A DNA stretch of 64,000 nt from Pseudomonas sp. B21-028 (GCF_024749045.1 NZ_CP087184.1:558001-622000), one strand, 5' to 3'; counted from the first letter of the stretch, positions 1 through 9,416 are shown. Numbers and translations are program-made. Notes: generated by a model not told the origin, from the letters alone.

Positions 1-1
1 A

Positions 2-787
2 ATCGATGACGGTTCCACGGACGCGACGCCGCAAGTCCTGGAGCGGCTGTTGGCGAAACATGGCGGCATCTTCCGGGTGCTGCGTAAGCCCAATGGAGGG
101 TTGTCTTCGGTGCGCAATCGCGGGATCGAAGAGGCTAGGGGGGACTACCTGATTTTTCTCGACGCCGATGATGAGATGGCCCCTGGCGCGCTGGCAATGG
201 TGGCCGGGCATATTGCCTGTCATCCCGAAAGTCGCATGATCATTGGCGGGCATTGGTCGGTGTTCGCCGATGGGCGGCGCGTCCGACACTGCGTCAGGCC
301 ACTGCCTGCGACGCCGCGGAAACGGGTTTGTGCCTACTTGCTGGAAAAAACGATGTCGCTGTCCAATGGTGCCTGTGTGATGCACCGCGAAGTGTTCGGC
401 CCGGGCAATTACCCTGAACATTTGCATAACGTCGAGGATATTCCGGTGTTTGCCCAGGTGTTGGCAGGTTTCACCTGCAGCGTACTTGACCAGCCGCTGG
501 CGCTGATCCACAAGCACGACGACAGCATGCGTCATGACCTCAAGCAAAGCTTGGCGGCCGGGGTGGGGATGGTCGACGAAGTGTTTTCACCGGCACGCCA
601 GCCGCACTTGCAAGACTTGCGCAAGGCGTTTATGGCGCAACGTTGTCTGTCGCTGTTCCGCGATTGCTACAGCGCTGGTGAGTACGCCAAGGCCAAGACC
701 TTTTATGCCGAAGCGGTGCGCATCGACATCCGCTCGCTCGTGCGTTGGTCTTACACCCGCAAGGCCATTCGGTTGTTGTTCAGATGA
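2..787 (+). CDS. Family 2 glycosyltransferase, 5' end cut by window
   Basis: The product is a GT-A fold glycosyltransferase that transfers a sugar from a nucleotide-sugar, probably to LPS core or another surface glycan at the inner membrane. The open frame runs to the first base of the window. The first visible residues are IDDGSTDAT, the nucleotide-binding motif that normally lies about 35-40 residues from the N-terminus, so roughly 100 bases are missing. Further in are NGGLSSVRNRGI and FLDADDEM, the latter carrying the DxD metal-binding site. No start inside the window is credible, because any internal start would remove the DDGS motif. The stop overlaps the next start (ATGA). The donor and acceptor cannot be read from sequence; the position corresponds to the wapR-type transferases of the Pseudomonas core region. 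Confidence 0.9.
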   Translation: MDDGSTDATPQVLERLLAKHGGIFRVLRKPNGGLSSVRNRGIEEARGDYLIFLDADDEMAPGALAMVAGHIACHPESRMIIGGHWSVFADGRRVRHCVRPLPATPRKRVCAYLLEKTMSLSNGACVMHREVFGPGNYPEHLHNVEDIPVFAQVLAGFTCSVLDQPLALIHKHDDSMRHDLKQSLAAGVGMVDEVFSPARQPHLQDLRKAFMAQRCLSLFRDCYSAGEYAKAKTFYAEAVRIDIRSLVRWSYTRKAIRLLFR

Positions 788-2070
788 AGAGGCAATCTCG
801 CCAAGAAAGCCGCATCCGGGTTGACGAAAGTTGGGCACGCAAAGCCCGCGAGCTGGACCGTTATCGATGGAAGCTGCTGCGCGAGCGCCATGGTTTCTGT
901 GCCAGTCTGCTGCGATTGATCCGTGATGTGCTGGTGGACGTGGCCATCGGGCTTCGCGCCAGAGCGTGCCTGAGACGTTCGGTGGAGATTGCTCCCTGCG
1001 AGGTGTTACTGCTGCATTCGGCACCCAAGTCCATGGCTTTACAACGCAAAAATCTCCTGATCGACGCTCTGCGCAGGCGTGGGCATCAATTGACCGAGGC
1101 GGCGTTGCGCTCGTCGTCGGATGCCTGTGCCGAGCGTATGCTCCTGGTGCCGCCAGAGCCCGTACCTTTACGTTACCTGGCGTACGCCGCCCATGCTCAA
1201 TGGTTGGTGGTGACGTACCAGCCTACGGTGTTGATCAATGAGCGCAACGGCAGCCTGCACGCGCCTTTCCTGCGCCTGGCACTGGCGGCTCGGGGTGCTC
1301 GTCTATTGCATCTGGCCCATGCCGCTACGCTGGAAGCCTCCCGACGCCTGTCGATGAACGACTACGACTATTACGGCCTGTTCGGCAGCAGCTCACTAAT
1401 GGCCTTGCAGAAACGTAAGATGCGATTCGGTGAATCCACCGCGGTGCTTGTGGGTTCCTACCTGGCCGATGAGACCTATAACCTGCCTGTCGCCGATCCA
1501 GCGCTACGTACTTTGCTAATCCTCGGGGTTGGCCCCGACCGGGAAAAAGAGGCAGGTTACCAAGAGACCTATCGCCTGTTGCGCGATTGGGCCGCGCAGC
1601 ATCCGGACTATCGCATATTGTTCAAGCGGCATCCGCGGAGCAAGGCGCAATTTTGGGGTGCCGCCGCGCAGCAGTTCCCCCACATCGAATTGCTCAATAG
1701 CCAATGTTCACTGGCGCAAGCCCTGGCCCAGGCCAGCGTGGTGGTCAATATCATGTCCAATGCTGGTATCGAGGCTGGCCTGGCGGGGCGGCCTGTGATC
1801 CACGTAAACGCCAGTGGGGACGTGGATCTCTTTTCCCACTCCTTGTTTTTCGGGCCGCAGGTTTGCGATCAGGCGGCCTTTTCCTGTCAGTTGCAATGGG
1901 TCGAGCAGGATTACCTGAGGCAGGTGGAGCAGGCCCGGCGCTTTGCTGATTATCACCTTGCGCACGGTTCTCAGGGGCTTTCGAAGACGGTTCAGTTGGT
2001 CGATGACCTGCTGCGCGGTGTGGATCCTGCTATCGATTTCGAAACCGTCCCGCTCCCTGCCGCTGGTTGA
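784..2070 (+). CDS. Capsule/teichoic-type GT-B transferase, putative
   Basis: A 428-residue protein that I place among the CDP-glycerol glycerophosphotransferase / capsule-synthesis-like GT-B proteins by two motifs in its C-terminal half: LFKRHPRSK, the KxHP signature, and IMSNAGIEAGLAGRPVIHVN, the late substrate-binding loop. The N-terminal 60 residues are very basic and have no clear signal, so a cytoplasmic, membrane-associated enzyme is likely. I chose ATG 784 because it forms an ATGA overlap with the upstream glycosyltransferase, indicating translational coupling; an upstream GTG at 745 would lie inside that gene. The gene is probably in the surface polysaccharide operon. The exact sugar or polyol transferred is unknown, and a function in O-antigen or capsule rather than core is equally possible. 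Confidence 0.75.
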   Translation: MKRQSRQESRIRVDESWARKARELDRYRWKLLRERHGFCASLLRLIRDVLVDVAIGLRARACLRRSVEIAPCEVLLLHSAPKSMALQRKNLLIDALRRRGHQLTEAALRSSSDACAERMLLVPPEPVPLRYLAYAAHAQWLVVTYQPTVLINERNGSLHAPFLRLALAARGARLLHLAHAATLEASRRLSMNDYDYYGLFGSSSLMALQKRKMRFGESTAVLVGSYLADETYNLPVADPALRTLLILGVGPDREKEAGYQETYRLLRDWAAQHPDYRILFKRHPRSKAQFWGAAAQQFPHIELLNSQCSLAQALAQASVVVNIMSNAGIEAGLAGRPVIHVNASGDVDLFSHSLFFGPQVCDQAAFSCQLQWVEQDYLRQVEQARRFADYHLAHGSQGLSKTVQLVDDLLRGVDPAIDFETVPLPAAG

Positions 2071-2088
2071 GGCGGGTGTCTGGATGGT

Positions 2089-2721
2089 TCAGGCGCCCAG
2101 GACCACGTTCAACTCCCGAGCATCGCACACGTTTTGTCCGCCCAGGTAATGTTCAAGGAATTGGTTGTCCTTGAGCAGCCACTCGCGGTCCTGACGATAA
2201 CGCAACATGTGTTTGAAGTTGCGCAGACGCAGACTCTTGCGCAGCGGCTTGGGATAGGCGCGCAGGTCGGCGATATCGATCAGCCCCAGAGTGTTTTCTG
2301 GGGTCAGTACCAAGTTGCCTAAGTGGGCGGAGCGAAAATAGATGCCGGCCTGATGCAGCTGCGCTACGAATGCACCGAGACGTGCCCGAAGGTCATCATG
2401 ACCTTCCGCATCCAACAATTGGCGTAGGGTGCGGCCAGGTAAGGGGTCGTAGTGAACGGCGTCACGCTCAATGTCGGGAATGCGGTAGACCTGACGGACT
2501 TGGGGGCACTCAATGCCACGTTCGCGCAGAGTCTGGCAATTATCGGCGAAGCGCTCGGCGTAAGGAGCCCATAGCGCCGATGTCAGCAGCCGCTTGCGGC
2601 GAAACAGCTTGAGAATCGAGCCGTCAGTCAGGCGCAGCACTTTCTCCCCTTTCCTATCGGCCTCGAGAACGTTGGCGCCTTCGCGCAGGCTGAGGTATGA
2701 GTTATGGTCGAGCTTTTGCAT
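2089..2721 (-). CDS. LPS core kinase-like protein (WaaP/InaA/BUD32 type)
   Basis: A 210-residue protein with a compact protein-kinase-like fold of the kind used to phosphorylate LPS core sugars. Visible elements are the motif LRLTDGSILKLFRRKR near residue 25, with the Lys expected in strand beta-3, then FRSAHLGNLVL as a degenerate catalytic loop with the conserved Asn, and LGLIDIADLR with the metal-binding Asp. I chose the ATG at 2721, since the open frame upstream runs into the divergent promoter region and lacks kinase-like sequence. It is encoded opposite to all its neighbours and divergent from the gene starting at 2863. P. aeruginosa carries a similar small kinase gene beside waaL/msbA. 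The substrate could be heptose or another core sugar; no activity is shown by sequence alone. Confidence 0.8.
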   Translation of the reverse strand: MQKLDHNSYLSLREGANVLEADRKGEKVLRLTDGSILKLFRRKRLLTSALWAPYAERFADNCQTLRERGIECPQVRQVYRIPDIERDAVHYDPLPGRTLRQLLDAEGHDDLRARLGAFVAQLHQAGIYFRSAHLGNLVLTPENTLGLIDIADLRAYPKPLRKSLRLRNFKHMLRYRQDREWLLKDNQFLEHYLGGQNVCDARELNVVLGA

Positions 2722-2779
2722 CAAGGCTCCAAGGCTTGGCCTGATGGAATGGGCGGCCGAGCATGTTACCGCAGTGTGC

Positions 2780-2808
2780 ATGTCGCAAAAAACCGCTGTG
2801 GTATACTG
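2780..2808 (+). promoter_or_regulatory. Putative extended -10 promoter for the ssg-waaL-msbA run
   Basis: TATACT at 2803-2808 is preceded by TGG, giving an extended -10 element. The -35 region 17 bases upstream is weak, as is common for extended -10 promoters. It sits in the divergent gap 55 bases before the ATG at 2863. Inference from motif and position only. Confidence 0.5.
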
Positions 2809-2862
2809 TTGCGCCTTTTTATAAGAGGCATTCGCTCGAAGCTGCCTATTTTTGGACACTCC

Positions 2863-3984
2863 ATGACGAAAATGCTTTTCCTTTCCTTGGCCAAGCATCA
2901 GGGCCTGTACTTCAATCGTCTCCTCAATGAGACCGAGCTTCAAGGTAAAGTCGTTACTCCAGCCCAGATGCCATGGCCCATGTTGTCTGGAGTGTCTCGG
3001 GTTGTTTCGAACATCGACTGGACCTCCCTGATCGAGGAAAAATGCGCAGAGCGGCGTGTCAAGAACAAGAGCAGCGGCGGCCTCTATCGTCTGTTGCTAC
3101 GGCTTGAACTGTTCTGGATTGCGCTACGCGCCCAAGCTTTACTCAATCGGGAGCGCCCCGATGTGCTGGCGTTCTGGAACGGATCACACCGTTACTGCCG
3201 TCTGCTAGTGGCCCTAAAGCCTGCGGCATGCAAGACGTTCTTTTTCGAGAATGGGCTGCTGCCCGACACCACCACTGTAGATCCCAAGGGCGTGAACTTC
3301 CTTAACTCGGTTCCCCGCGAGGCCGGCTTTTATCTGAACTACCCGTATTCGTTGCCGGAAAGCCAGAACACACCAGTACTTATCCCTCGGGCGCCTCGAA
3401 GCGCTGGTCCGGCTCCGATTGCTTTGCCGGCGCAGTTTGTCTTCATTCCGTTCCAGGATGATCGCGACAGCCAGGTCCGGCTGTTCTCGCCCTGGGTTCG
3501 GAACATGCGTGAAATTTTCGCGCTGGGCGAGCGTCTGGCCACCGAAGCAGGGTTGACCGTGGTGTTCAAGGAGCATCCTTCCAGTCGAGAGACATATCCA
3601 GAATTGCACGCACGCACCCACGATCGCCTGCTGTTCGCCAACGGCAATGCCACCCAGCAGTTGATTGAGGCCAGCCAGTTCGTGGTCACAATTAATTCGA
3701 CGGTGGGCCTGGAAAGTGTGCTGCTGGACAAGCCAGTGCTTACTCTCGGTCATGCGTTTTTCAATGTGCCGGGGCTGGTGATGCACGCCGACAGCGCCGA
3801 CCAGTTGGTGGAGCTGGCGCGGGCATTTCCCCGGTGGTCACTCAACGGGCAACTGCGCCGCAACTTCCTGCATTACCTGTCCGAGCATTACTGCATCAAG
3901 GGCGGTTGGAAGAACGCCGATCAGGAGCAGTTGCAACGGGTCGCTCGTCGCATGCTGGGAGAAGTTCAATGTCAGGGCGAGTAA
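2863..3984 (+). CDS. ssg: Capsule-synthesis-like surface polysaccharide transferase
   Basis: A 373-residue protein resembling the Pseudomonas Ssg protein and the capsule synthesis (KpsS/LipB-like) family, GT-B enzymes working at the cytoplasmic face of the inner membrane. Visible signatures are AFWNGSHRYCR, FFENGLLPDTTT, VVFKEHPSSRE (KxHP) and the late loop TINSTVGLESVLLDKPVLTLG (split here as TINSTVGLE and LDKPVLTLG). In P. alkylphenolia and P. aeruginosa, ssg mutants have altered LPS; that is knowledge of the family. The start is ATG 2863, with a possible second ATG three codons later. The 3' end overlaps waaL by 16 bases, so the two genes are co-translated. The symbol is assigned by position and family and is moderately sure. 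Confidence 0.75.
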   Translation: MTKMLFLSLAKHQGLYFNRLLNETELQGKVVTPAQMPWPMLSGVSRVVSNIDWTSLIEEKCAERRVKNKSSGGLYRLLLRLELFWIALRAQALLNRERPDVLAFWNGSHRYCRLLVALKPAACKTFFFENGLLPDTTTVDPKGVNFLNSVPREAGFYLNYPYSLPESQNTPVLIPRAPRSAGPAPIALPAQFVFIPFQDDRDSQVRLFSPWVRNMREIFALGERLATEAGLTVVFKEHPSSRETYPELHARTHDRLLFANGNATQQLIEASQFVVTINSTVGLESVLLDKPVLTLGHAFFNVPGLVMHADSADQLVELARAFPRWSLNGQLRRNFLHYLSEHYCIKGGWKNADQEQLQRVARRMLGEVQCQGE

Positions 3985-5165
3985 AGCTATTGATCAACAA
4001 GAACGCATTAGCGATTTGGGCGTCAACAGGTCTCCTTGTAATGCTCTGTGGTGCCTGGGTGCTGCCCAGTAACAAGCTTTACCACCAACTGATGATCTTT
4101 CTGTTGTGGGTTCCCGCCTTGTTGGCGTTGATACATAGGGACTTTCGCTTAATGTTAAAAGGGCCCGAGTGCATGCTCTTTGCCCTGTTTGCGGCCTGGA
4201 CGATTGCCGTGGTCATGGTTGAAGGAGGCGACAATACCTTGAGCAAGGTCAAGGTAACCCTTTACGTCGTCTTGACTTTAACGGGCGTACTGCTGGCAGC
4301 CCAGAACCGTTTATGGCGGCTTGAGTCCATGTTGCTATATGCGTCAATACTGGGTGGCTTTTTTGCAGCCGTTTCCTGGATTTACTTCTACGGCATATCC
4401 GTCCAGCCGTGGCGCGGCCGTGTAATCGCCATTGGTTTATGGAACACGCCCATCATGGCCGCCCATGCGGTGGGGGCTCTGGCGATCTTGGGAATTTTTA
4501 CCCTGCAAACCCGTCGCTTCAAGCCGCTGATCATGGCGCTGCTGCTGGTTCCGGTGCTGGGTTATGCGCTGTTCCTGGGCTTCAACCAGACCCGCGGCGT
4601 GTGGATCGCTCTTGGGGTGTGCCTGTTGGTAATGGGGGGCGCGCGTCCGTCCCGGTTGGGCGGTGTGCTGATCTTTCTAGTGATCCTCGGGGTGGTGGGG
4701 GTGGCAGCATTGCGACCGGAGCTTTTGTTGCAGCGTGGCGTGTCTTATCGACCTCAGTTGTGGCAAGGCGGTCTTCAGTTGATGCTCGATCATCGGGTGA
4801 TGGGGGTAGGATTCACCGAGTACCAGATATTTATTCCGGAGCTCGGTAGGGCGTTCAAACATCCTCACAACCTCTTCCTCGACACCGGCGTGCGCCTTGG
4901 CGTACCGGGCCTGCTATTGTTCGGCTGCCTGTGGCTGGCGGCTGGCTGGCGCGGCTGGGTTTGCCGCGCACAGCCGTTGGGTCAAGCGTTACTGGCGCTT
5001 TGGGCTTTTTCCTCTACATCGCTGTTAACCGACGGCATCGGACTGTGGCTCAAGCCCAATGCGGACTGGCTGGTTACTTGGTTGCCGATCGCCCTGAGCT
5101 TCGTGTTGGCGGCCCGTGGATCTGCCGCCCCCCAGGAACCTGTACTACAAAACGGGACGACCTGA
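3969..5165 (+). CDS. waaL: O-antigen ligase WaaL
   Basis: A polytopic inner-membrane protein of 398 residues, the Wzy_C/O-antigen ligase family. It transfers undecaprenyl-linked O-polysaccharide to lipid A-core on the periplasmic side. About ten to twelve hydrophobic segments run from residue 13 to 390, with a large periplasmic loop before RAFKHPHNLFLDTGVRLG, which contains the conserved His of the ligase loop. NQTRGVWIALG in the middle carries the conserved Arg/Gly stretch of this family. ATG 3969 lies inside the upstream gene, a typical coupled start; a longer frame upstream is only the shadow of that gene. msbA follows after 129 bases. Wzy polymerase shares this architecture, but position next to msbA and hldE and the HPHN motif favour WaaL. 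Confidence 0.88.
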   Translation: MSGRVKLLINKNALAIWASTGLLVMLCGAWVLPSNKLYHQLMIFLLWVPALLALIHRDFRLMLKGPECMLFALFAAWTIAVVMVEGGDNTLSKVKVTLYVVLTLTGVLLAAQNRLWRLESMLLYASILGGFFAAVSWIYFYGISVQPWRGRVIAIGLWNTPIMAAHAVGALAILGIFTLQTRRFKPLIMALLLVPVLGYALFLGFNQTRGVWIALGVCLLVMGGARPSRLGGVLIFLVILGVVGVAALRPELLLQRGVSYRPQLWQGGLQLMLDHRVMGVGFTEYQIFIPELGRAFKHPHNLFLDTGVRLGVPGLLLFGCLWLAAGWRGWVCRAQPLGQALLALWAFSSTSLLTDGIGLWLKPNADWLVTWLPIALSFVLAARGSAAPQEPVLQNGTT

Positions 5166-5294
5166 TGCTCATGACCGTGGAGCGAAGGACAAGCCCGGGC
5201 ATTGCGGCGGGGGGCGGACTGAGCCGGTGTTGTCATGGGTTCGCTGTTACAATCTGCAGCTTGTCTGTCTTTCCAAATGTCTGAGGCAAACCGA

Positions 5295-7085
5295 ATGGCC
5301 AATTCCGACCAGCCATCGAGCATGAAGATCTACATGCGATTGCTGAAATATGTGCTCCCTTACTGGAGCGCTTTTGCCGTCAGTATCGTCGGCTTCGTGC
5401 TGTTCGCATCCAGTCAACCGATGTTGGCGGACATGCTCAAGCATTTCCTCGATGCCTTGCAAAAACCCAATGACACCCGATTCATGGGCGTTTCGCTGGT
5501 GCTTGGGGTGCCCCTTCTGATCGTGTTGATTGCGGTCTATCAGGGCATAGGTTCGTTCTTGGGCAACTACTACCTGGCCAAAGTCGCCCGCGGCGTTGTC
5601 CATGACCTGCGATGTGCCCTGTTCGACAACTTGCTGACGCTGCCTAACCGCTACTTCGATAACCATAACTCCGGCCACCTGATTTCCCGTATCACCTATA
5701 ACGTAACCATGGTTACCGGGGCGGCCACCGATGCGATCAAGGTAGTGATCCGCGAAGGACTGACTGTGGTGTTCCTGTTCGGCTACCTGCTCTACAGCAA
5801 CTGGAAAATGACCCTTGTACTACTGGCAATCTTGCCGGTGATTGCGCTGCTGGTGAGCAGCGCCAGCAAAAAATTTCGTAAACAGAGCAAGAAAATCCAG
5901 GTGGCCATGGGCGATGTAACCCATGTCGCCTCGGAGACGATCCAGGGTTACCGCGTGGTGCGTAGTTTCGGCGGTGAAAACTATGAAATCTCGCGCTTTC
6001 ATGACGCCAGCGCCGACAACATGAACCGTAGCTTGGGCATGACCCGTACCCAATCGATCTACACACCGATGCTGCAACTGGTGATATACATCGGCATGGC
6101 AGTACTAATGTACTTGGTGTTGTACCTGCGTGGCGACGCTTCTGCTGGTGAGTTGGTCGCGTACATTACCGCTGCAGGCCTACTGCCCAAGCCCATCCGC
6201 CAGTTGTCGGAAGTCAGTGCCACGATCCAGAAAGGCCTGGCTGCGGCGGACAGCATTTTCGAGCAGCTCGACGAAGAGCCGGAAGTGGACATCGGTACCA
6301 AGGAAATGGCCCGCGTCAGTGGTCGCCTGGAAGTGCGTAACCTAAGCTTCCGTTACCCAGACACTGAGAAACTGGTACTTGATGATATTTCCTTCACCGT
6401 CGAAGAAGGACAGATGATCGCTCTGGTAGGGCGTTCAGGCAGCGGTAAATCAACCTTGGCCAATCTGATTCCGCGCTTCTATCACCATGACCAGGGCCAG
6501 ATCCTGCTCGATGGCGTAGACATCGAAGACTACAAACTGACCAATTTGCGTCGCCATATCGCTCTGGTGACTCAACAGGTCACCCTGTTCAATGACAGCG
6601 TTACCAACAATATCGCCTATGGCGACCTGGCCGGCGCGCCCCTTGAGGACGTGCGCAAGGCCGCCGAAGATGCTTATGCTGCCGAGTTCATTGAGCAAAT
6701 GCCCCAAGGCTACGATACCTTGGTGGGCGAAAACGGTGTGTTGCTGTCCGGTGGTCAGCGCCAGCGTCTGGCGATTGCCCGGGCTCTGCTCAAGAATGCG
6801 CCGCTATTGATTCTGGATGAGGCTACCTCGGCCCTCGACACCGAATCCGAACGCCATATCCAGGGCGCCCTGGATCAGGTCATGAAGGGGCGCACCACGC
6901 TGGTGATCGCTCATCGCTTGTCGACCATCGAAAAGGCCGACATGATCCTGTTGATGGACAAGGGGCGTATTGTCGAGCGCGGTACCCATGCCGAGTTGCT
7001 GGCGCTGAACGGTTTCTATGCGCGCCTGCACGAGAAGGATTTCGTCGATGGTGCGGATGAGACGGTGAAGGAGTCCTTCGTTTGA
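5295..7085 (+). CDS. msbA: Lipid A flippase, ABC transporter MsbA
   Basis: A half-size ABC exporter of 596 residues that flips lipid A-core across the inner membrane. Six transmembrane helices span residues of roughly 20-310, followed by a nucleotide-binding domain with Walker A GRSGSGKST, signature LSGGQRQR, Walker B LLILDEATSALD and the H-loop VIAHRLST. I chose ATG 5295 because GAGG lies eight bases upstream, whereas ATG 5277 has no ribosome binding site. The N-terminus MANSDQPSSMKIYMRLLKY also lines up with remembered Pseudomonas MsbA proteins. The 3' end overlaps the TTG start of the Mig-14 gene. Family length is about 580-605, so the gene is intact. Confidence 0.95.
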   Translation: MANSDQPSSMKIYMRLLKYVLPYWSAFAVSIVGFVLFASSQPMLADMLKHFLDALQKPNDTRFMGVSLVLGVPLLIVLIAVYQGIGSFLGNYYLAKVARGVVHDLRCALFDNLLTLPNRYFDNHNSGHLISRITYNVTMVTGAATDAIKVVIREGLTVVFLFGYLLYSNWKMTLVLLAILPVIALLVSSASKKFRKQSKKIQVAMGDVTHVASETIQGYRVVRSFGGENYEISRFHDASADNMNRSLGMTRTQSIYTPMLQLVIYIGMAVLMYLVLYLRGDASAGELVAYITAAGLLPKPIRQLSEVSATIQKGLAAADSIFEQLDEEPEVDIGTKEMARVSGRLEVRNLSFRYPDTEKLVLDDISFTVEEGQMIALVGRSGSGKSTLANLIPRFYHHDQGQILLDGVDIEDYKLTNLRRHIALVTQQVTLFNDSVTNNIAYGDLAGAPLEDVRKAAEDAYAAEFIEQMPQGYDTLVGENGVLLSGGQRQRLAIARALLKNAPLLILDEATSALDTESERHIQGALDQVMKGRTTLVIAHRLSTIEKADMILLMDKGRIVERGTHAELLALNGFYARLHEKDFVDGADETVKESFV

Positions 7086-7981
7086 TATTGAGTCACTGGC
7101 GGGTCTGGCGGGAGAGTGGTTGGACCCCCATCGATGCAACGGCTTACGCTCAGGTCTGGCGGGCCTTCGGCGGCAGTGTGGCGACGCACCCCGAGGTGGT
7201 AGAGCGTCTGGCGGGGCTAGTGGGCATTCCCGTGCGCTACTTGGGCTGGTTCGTCGACGGACACCTGTGTGCGGGCATGCCGACTTGGGGCCGTCACGTG
7301 GCCTTGTCCAAGGATGTGCTCAAGCGCGAAGGCAAGCGTTGCATGCTTGACCTGGGCAATGCCGAAATCATTCTTCCGGTGGCCGAAGAGGCAAGGGTCC
7401 GAGTCAGGCATCGCATGCGTTACGTGTCGTCGCTCAACGCTACATGCCTCAGCGGCCTTTCCGAACAACCTGAAGGTCTGGCGCTGGCTCGCGCTCCTGA
7501 GGATTACAGCAAAAAATTCCGCTACAACCAGCGCCGTGAACAGCGCTTGCTGGAGGACGCCGGCGGCATTGTCCGCCCGATGTTGGAGCTCAGTGCCAGC
7601 GAGCAGGCGCGTATCTACGCAGAGCTGTTCCAGCGCCGCTGGAATTTCGAAGCCCCAGGCAAGGTGCATCTGGCCGAGGTGTTCAGCCTGATGCGCGAGT
7701 TCATGACAGGCTCGCTGATTTACCTGAACGACGAGCCGGTGGCGATACAGATCCTTTACCGGGTCGAGTCGCCCAAGTGGGTAAGCCTGGAATACATCAA
7801 TGGCGGGGTAGACCCACAGAGCCGCGATTTCAGCCCCGGTAGTGTGCTCAGCTTTGTAAACACCCAAACGGCTTGGGAGCAGGCCCGGGCGTTGGGCAAA
7901 CCATTACGTTATTCGTTCGGTCGTGCCGATCGCGAATACAAGGATCGCTGGTGTCATCGGGTTGCGGTCTATCAGGTTTGA
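7082..7981 (+). CDS. mig-14: Mig-14 family protein (GNAT-like)
   Basis: A 299-residue protein of the Mig-14 family, cytoplasmic and peripheral to the inner membrane, with a FemAB/GNAT-like fold. Salmonella Mig-14 contributes to resistance to antimicrobial peptides; that is family knowledge. Visible here are the N-terminal WRVWRESGW, the central ARAPEDYSKKFRYNQRREQR and the C-terminal SFGRADREYKDRWCH, all typical of the family. The start is TTG 7082, which has AAGGAG eight bases upstream inside the end of msbA; the TTG at 7088 is the alternative with poorer spacing. The stop is 16 bases before the dnpA-type gene. Together they may modify the envelope, but substrate and chemistry are unknown. 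Confidence 0.85.
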   Translation: MILSHWRVWRESGWTPIDATAYAQVWRAFGGSVATHPEVVERLAGLVGIPVRYLGWFVDGHLCAGMPTWGRHVALSKDVLKREGKRCMLDLGNAEIILPVAEEARVRVRHRMRYVSSLNATCLSGLSEQPEGLALARAPEDYSKKFRYNQRREQRLLEDAGGIVRPMLELSASEQARIYAELFQRRWNFEAPGKVHLAEVFSLMREFMTGSLIYLNDEPVAIQILYRVESPKWVSLEYINGGVDPQSRDFSPGSVLSFVNTQTAWEQARALGKPLRYSFGRADREYKDRWCHRVAVYQV

Positions 7982-7997
7982 GCGGGAGGGCATAGCC

Positions 7998-9416
7998 ATG
8001 AGCGGACGCAAGCAGCAACTTCTCAAGCGCCATCGTCGACGCAAGCGCCTAACGCTGGCCGGCATGCTGCTGGTGGCGTCATTGTTGGGTCTTTTCGTTT
8101 CCTGGGTTTTGTTGCCGCTGTTCCTGTTGCTGGTCTGGATCGCACATGAAGCGTGGTTTTCCGACCATTTGTTCTATGCGCCTGAGGACGATTATCGCTA
8201 TGAATTTCCCCCAGGTACGCCGAATTTTCCCGTTATCTTGAGGGACGGTCTACTGCAAGTCACGGACGAGTTCGATACGCAACAGACCCTGATCCTTCAA
8301 GTACGAGTCAGGAGCCAATGGCTGGGTCGGTTCCTGGATCCTCAAGTTTGGATCGGTGATGATCGGCAGGATCTGGAGCGTGGTGTGGCGGGGGAGCGTT
8401 TCCTCAACCTGACTGGACAGGATGTCGGACTGATTGCTGGTACCTTGAGTCTGCGTGGACGCTATTGCACTCTCGCGTCTAATGCAATCTTGTACGTGTT
8501 GAGCAATCCGGACTTTGGCCAGCAACGCCTGCTGGTCGTTGCGCCTCATGCCGATGATGCTGAGCTGGCGGCTTTTGGCCTTTATAGTCGGGCGTCGGAC
8601 GTGACGATTGTGACGCTTACTCAGGGGGAGATCGAGGCTGAGCATTATCGCGACATGGGTCTGGATGCTACCGCGGCTGCTCGCCTCAAGGGCCGTCTGC
8701 GTAGTTGGGACAGCCTGTCTGTCCCTCTATGGGGGGGCGTCCCCCAACAACAATGCGTGCAGTTGGGCTACTACTGTTTGCGACTGGATGCGATGGCGCA
8801 AGCTCCGCAGCAGAGCTTCGGCTCCCTGGAGTCAGGCGAAAGCGATATTCGTAATGTGCGTCGGTTCAATAGCTTGAGTTTGCCGGGCGACGTCGATGGC
8901 GAGCCCACTTGGCATAATCTGGTGGCCGATCTGGCGTATCTGCTCGAGCATCACCGGCCCGACGCAGTGCTAACGTCTCATCCCGAGCTGGATCCTCATA
9001 GCGACCATGTCGCCAGCACTCGAGCGTTGATGGAGGCAATTGAGCTTGGTAGCTGGCGCCCGCGTACGCTGTTGCTCTACGCTAATCACTTACATGACAA
9101 TGATCGTTGGCCCATGGGCCCTGCTGGGTACGGTATTGCCTTGCCGCCGGCCATCGAGCCGTTGCCGGCCGATGGGTTATGGAGTCCTGTGCTGGACGAG
9201 TCAGTCCGGATGGACAAGGCAATGGCCTTGGGTATGCAACATGATCTACAAGGCCGTCCGCCATTCAAGAGACGGTTGCGCCGAATGATTCAGCGATTAT
9301 TGGCCGGGCGTCGCTGGCCTCGCACCGGGGAAGATGAGTTTTTCCGCAAGGCAGTACGCCGGCATGAGCTTTTCTGGGTGCGAGCCTTGGATGTCCAGCA
9401 ACTGGATGATCATTGA
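7998..9416 (+). CDS. dnpA: PIG-L family de-N-acetylase, DnpA-like
   Basis: A 472-residue membrane-anchored zinc de-N-acetylase. Residues of about 20-53 form a hydrophobic stretch of one or two membrane segments. The LmbE/PIG-L domain follows with PHADDAEL at residues 183-190, providing zinc ligands and the catalytic Asp, and SHPELDPHSDH near 327-337 with further ligands. In P. aeruginosa, DnpA in the core-LPS cluster affects fluoroquinolone tolerance and persister formation; that is knowledge of the homologue, not of this gene. ATG 7998 has GGGAGGG upstream, while the open frame extends back into mig-14 without a ribosome binding site. It probably deacetylates a surface glycan amino sugar, a role that fits its neighbours but is inferred. 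Confidence 0.85.
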   Translation: MSGRKQQLLKRHRRRKRLTLAGMLLVASLLGLFVSWVLLPLFLLLVWIAHEAWFSDHLFYAPEDDYRYEFPPGTPNFPVILRDGLLQVTDEFDTQQTLILQVRVRSQWLGRFLDPQVWIGDDRQDLERGVAGERFLNLTGQDVGLIAGTLSLRGRYCTLASNAILYVLSNPDFGQQRLLVVAPHADDAELAAFGLYSRASDVTIVTLTQGEIEAEHYRDMGLDATAAARLKGRLRSWDSLSVPLWGGVPQQQCVQLGYYCLRLDAMAQAPQQSFGSLESGESDIRNVRRFNSLSLPGDVDGEPTWHNLVADLAYLLEHHRPDAVLTSHPELDPHSDHVASTRALMEAIELGSWRPRTLLLYANHLHDNDRWPMGPAGYGIALPPAIEPLPADGLWSPVLDESVRMDKAMALGMQHDLQGRPPFKRRLRRMIQRLLAGRRWPRTGEDEFFRKAVRRHELFWVRALDVQQLDDH

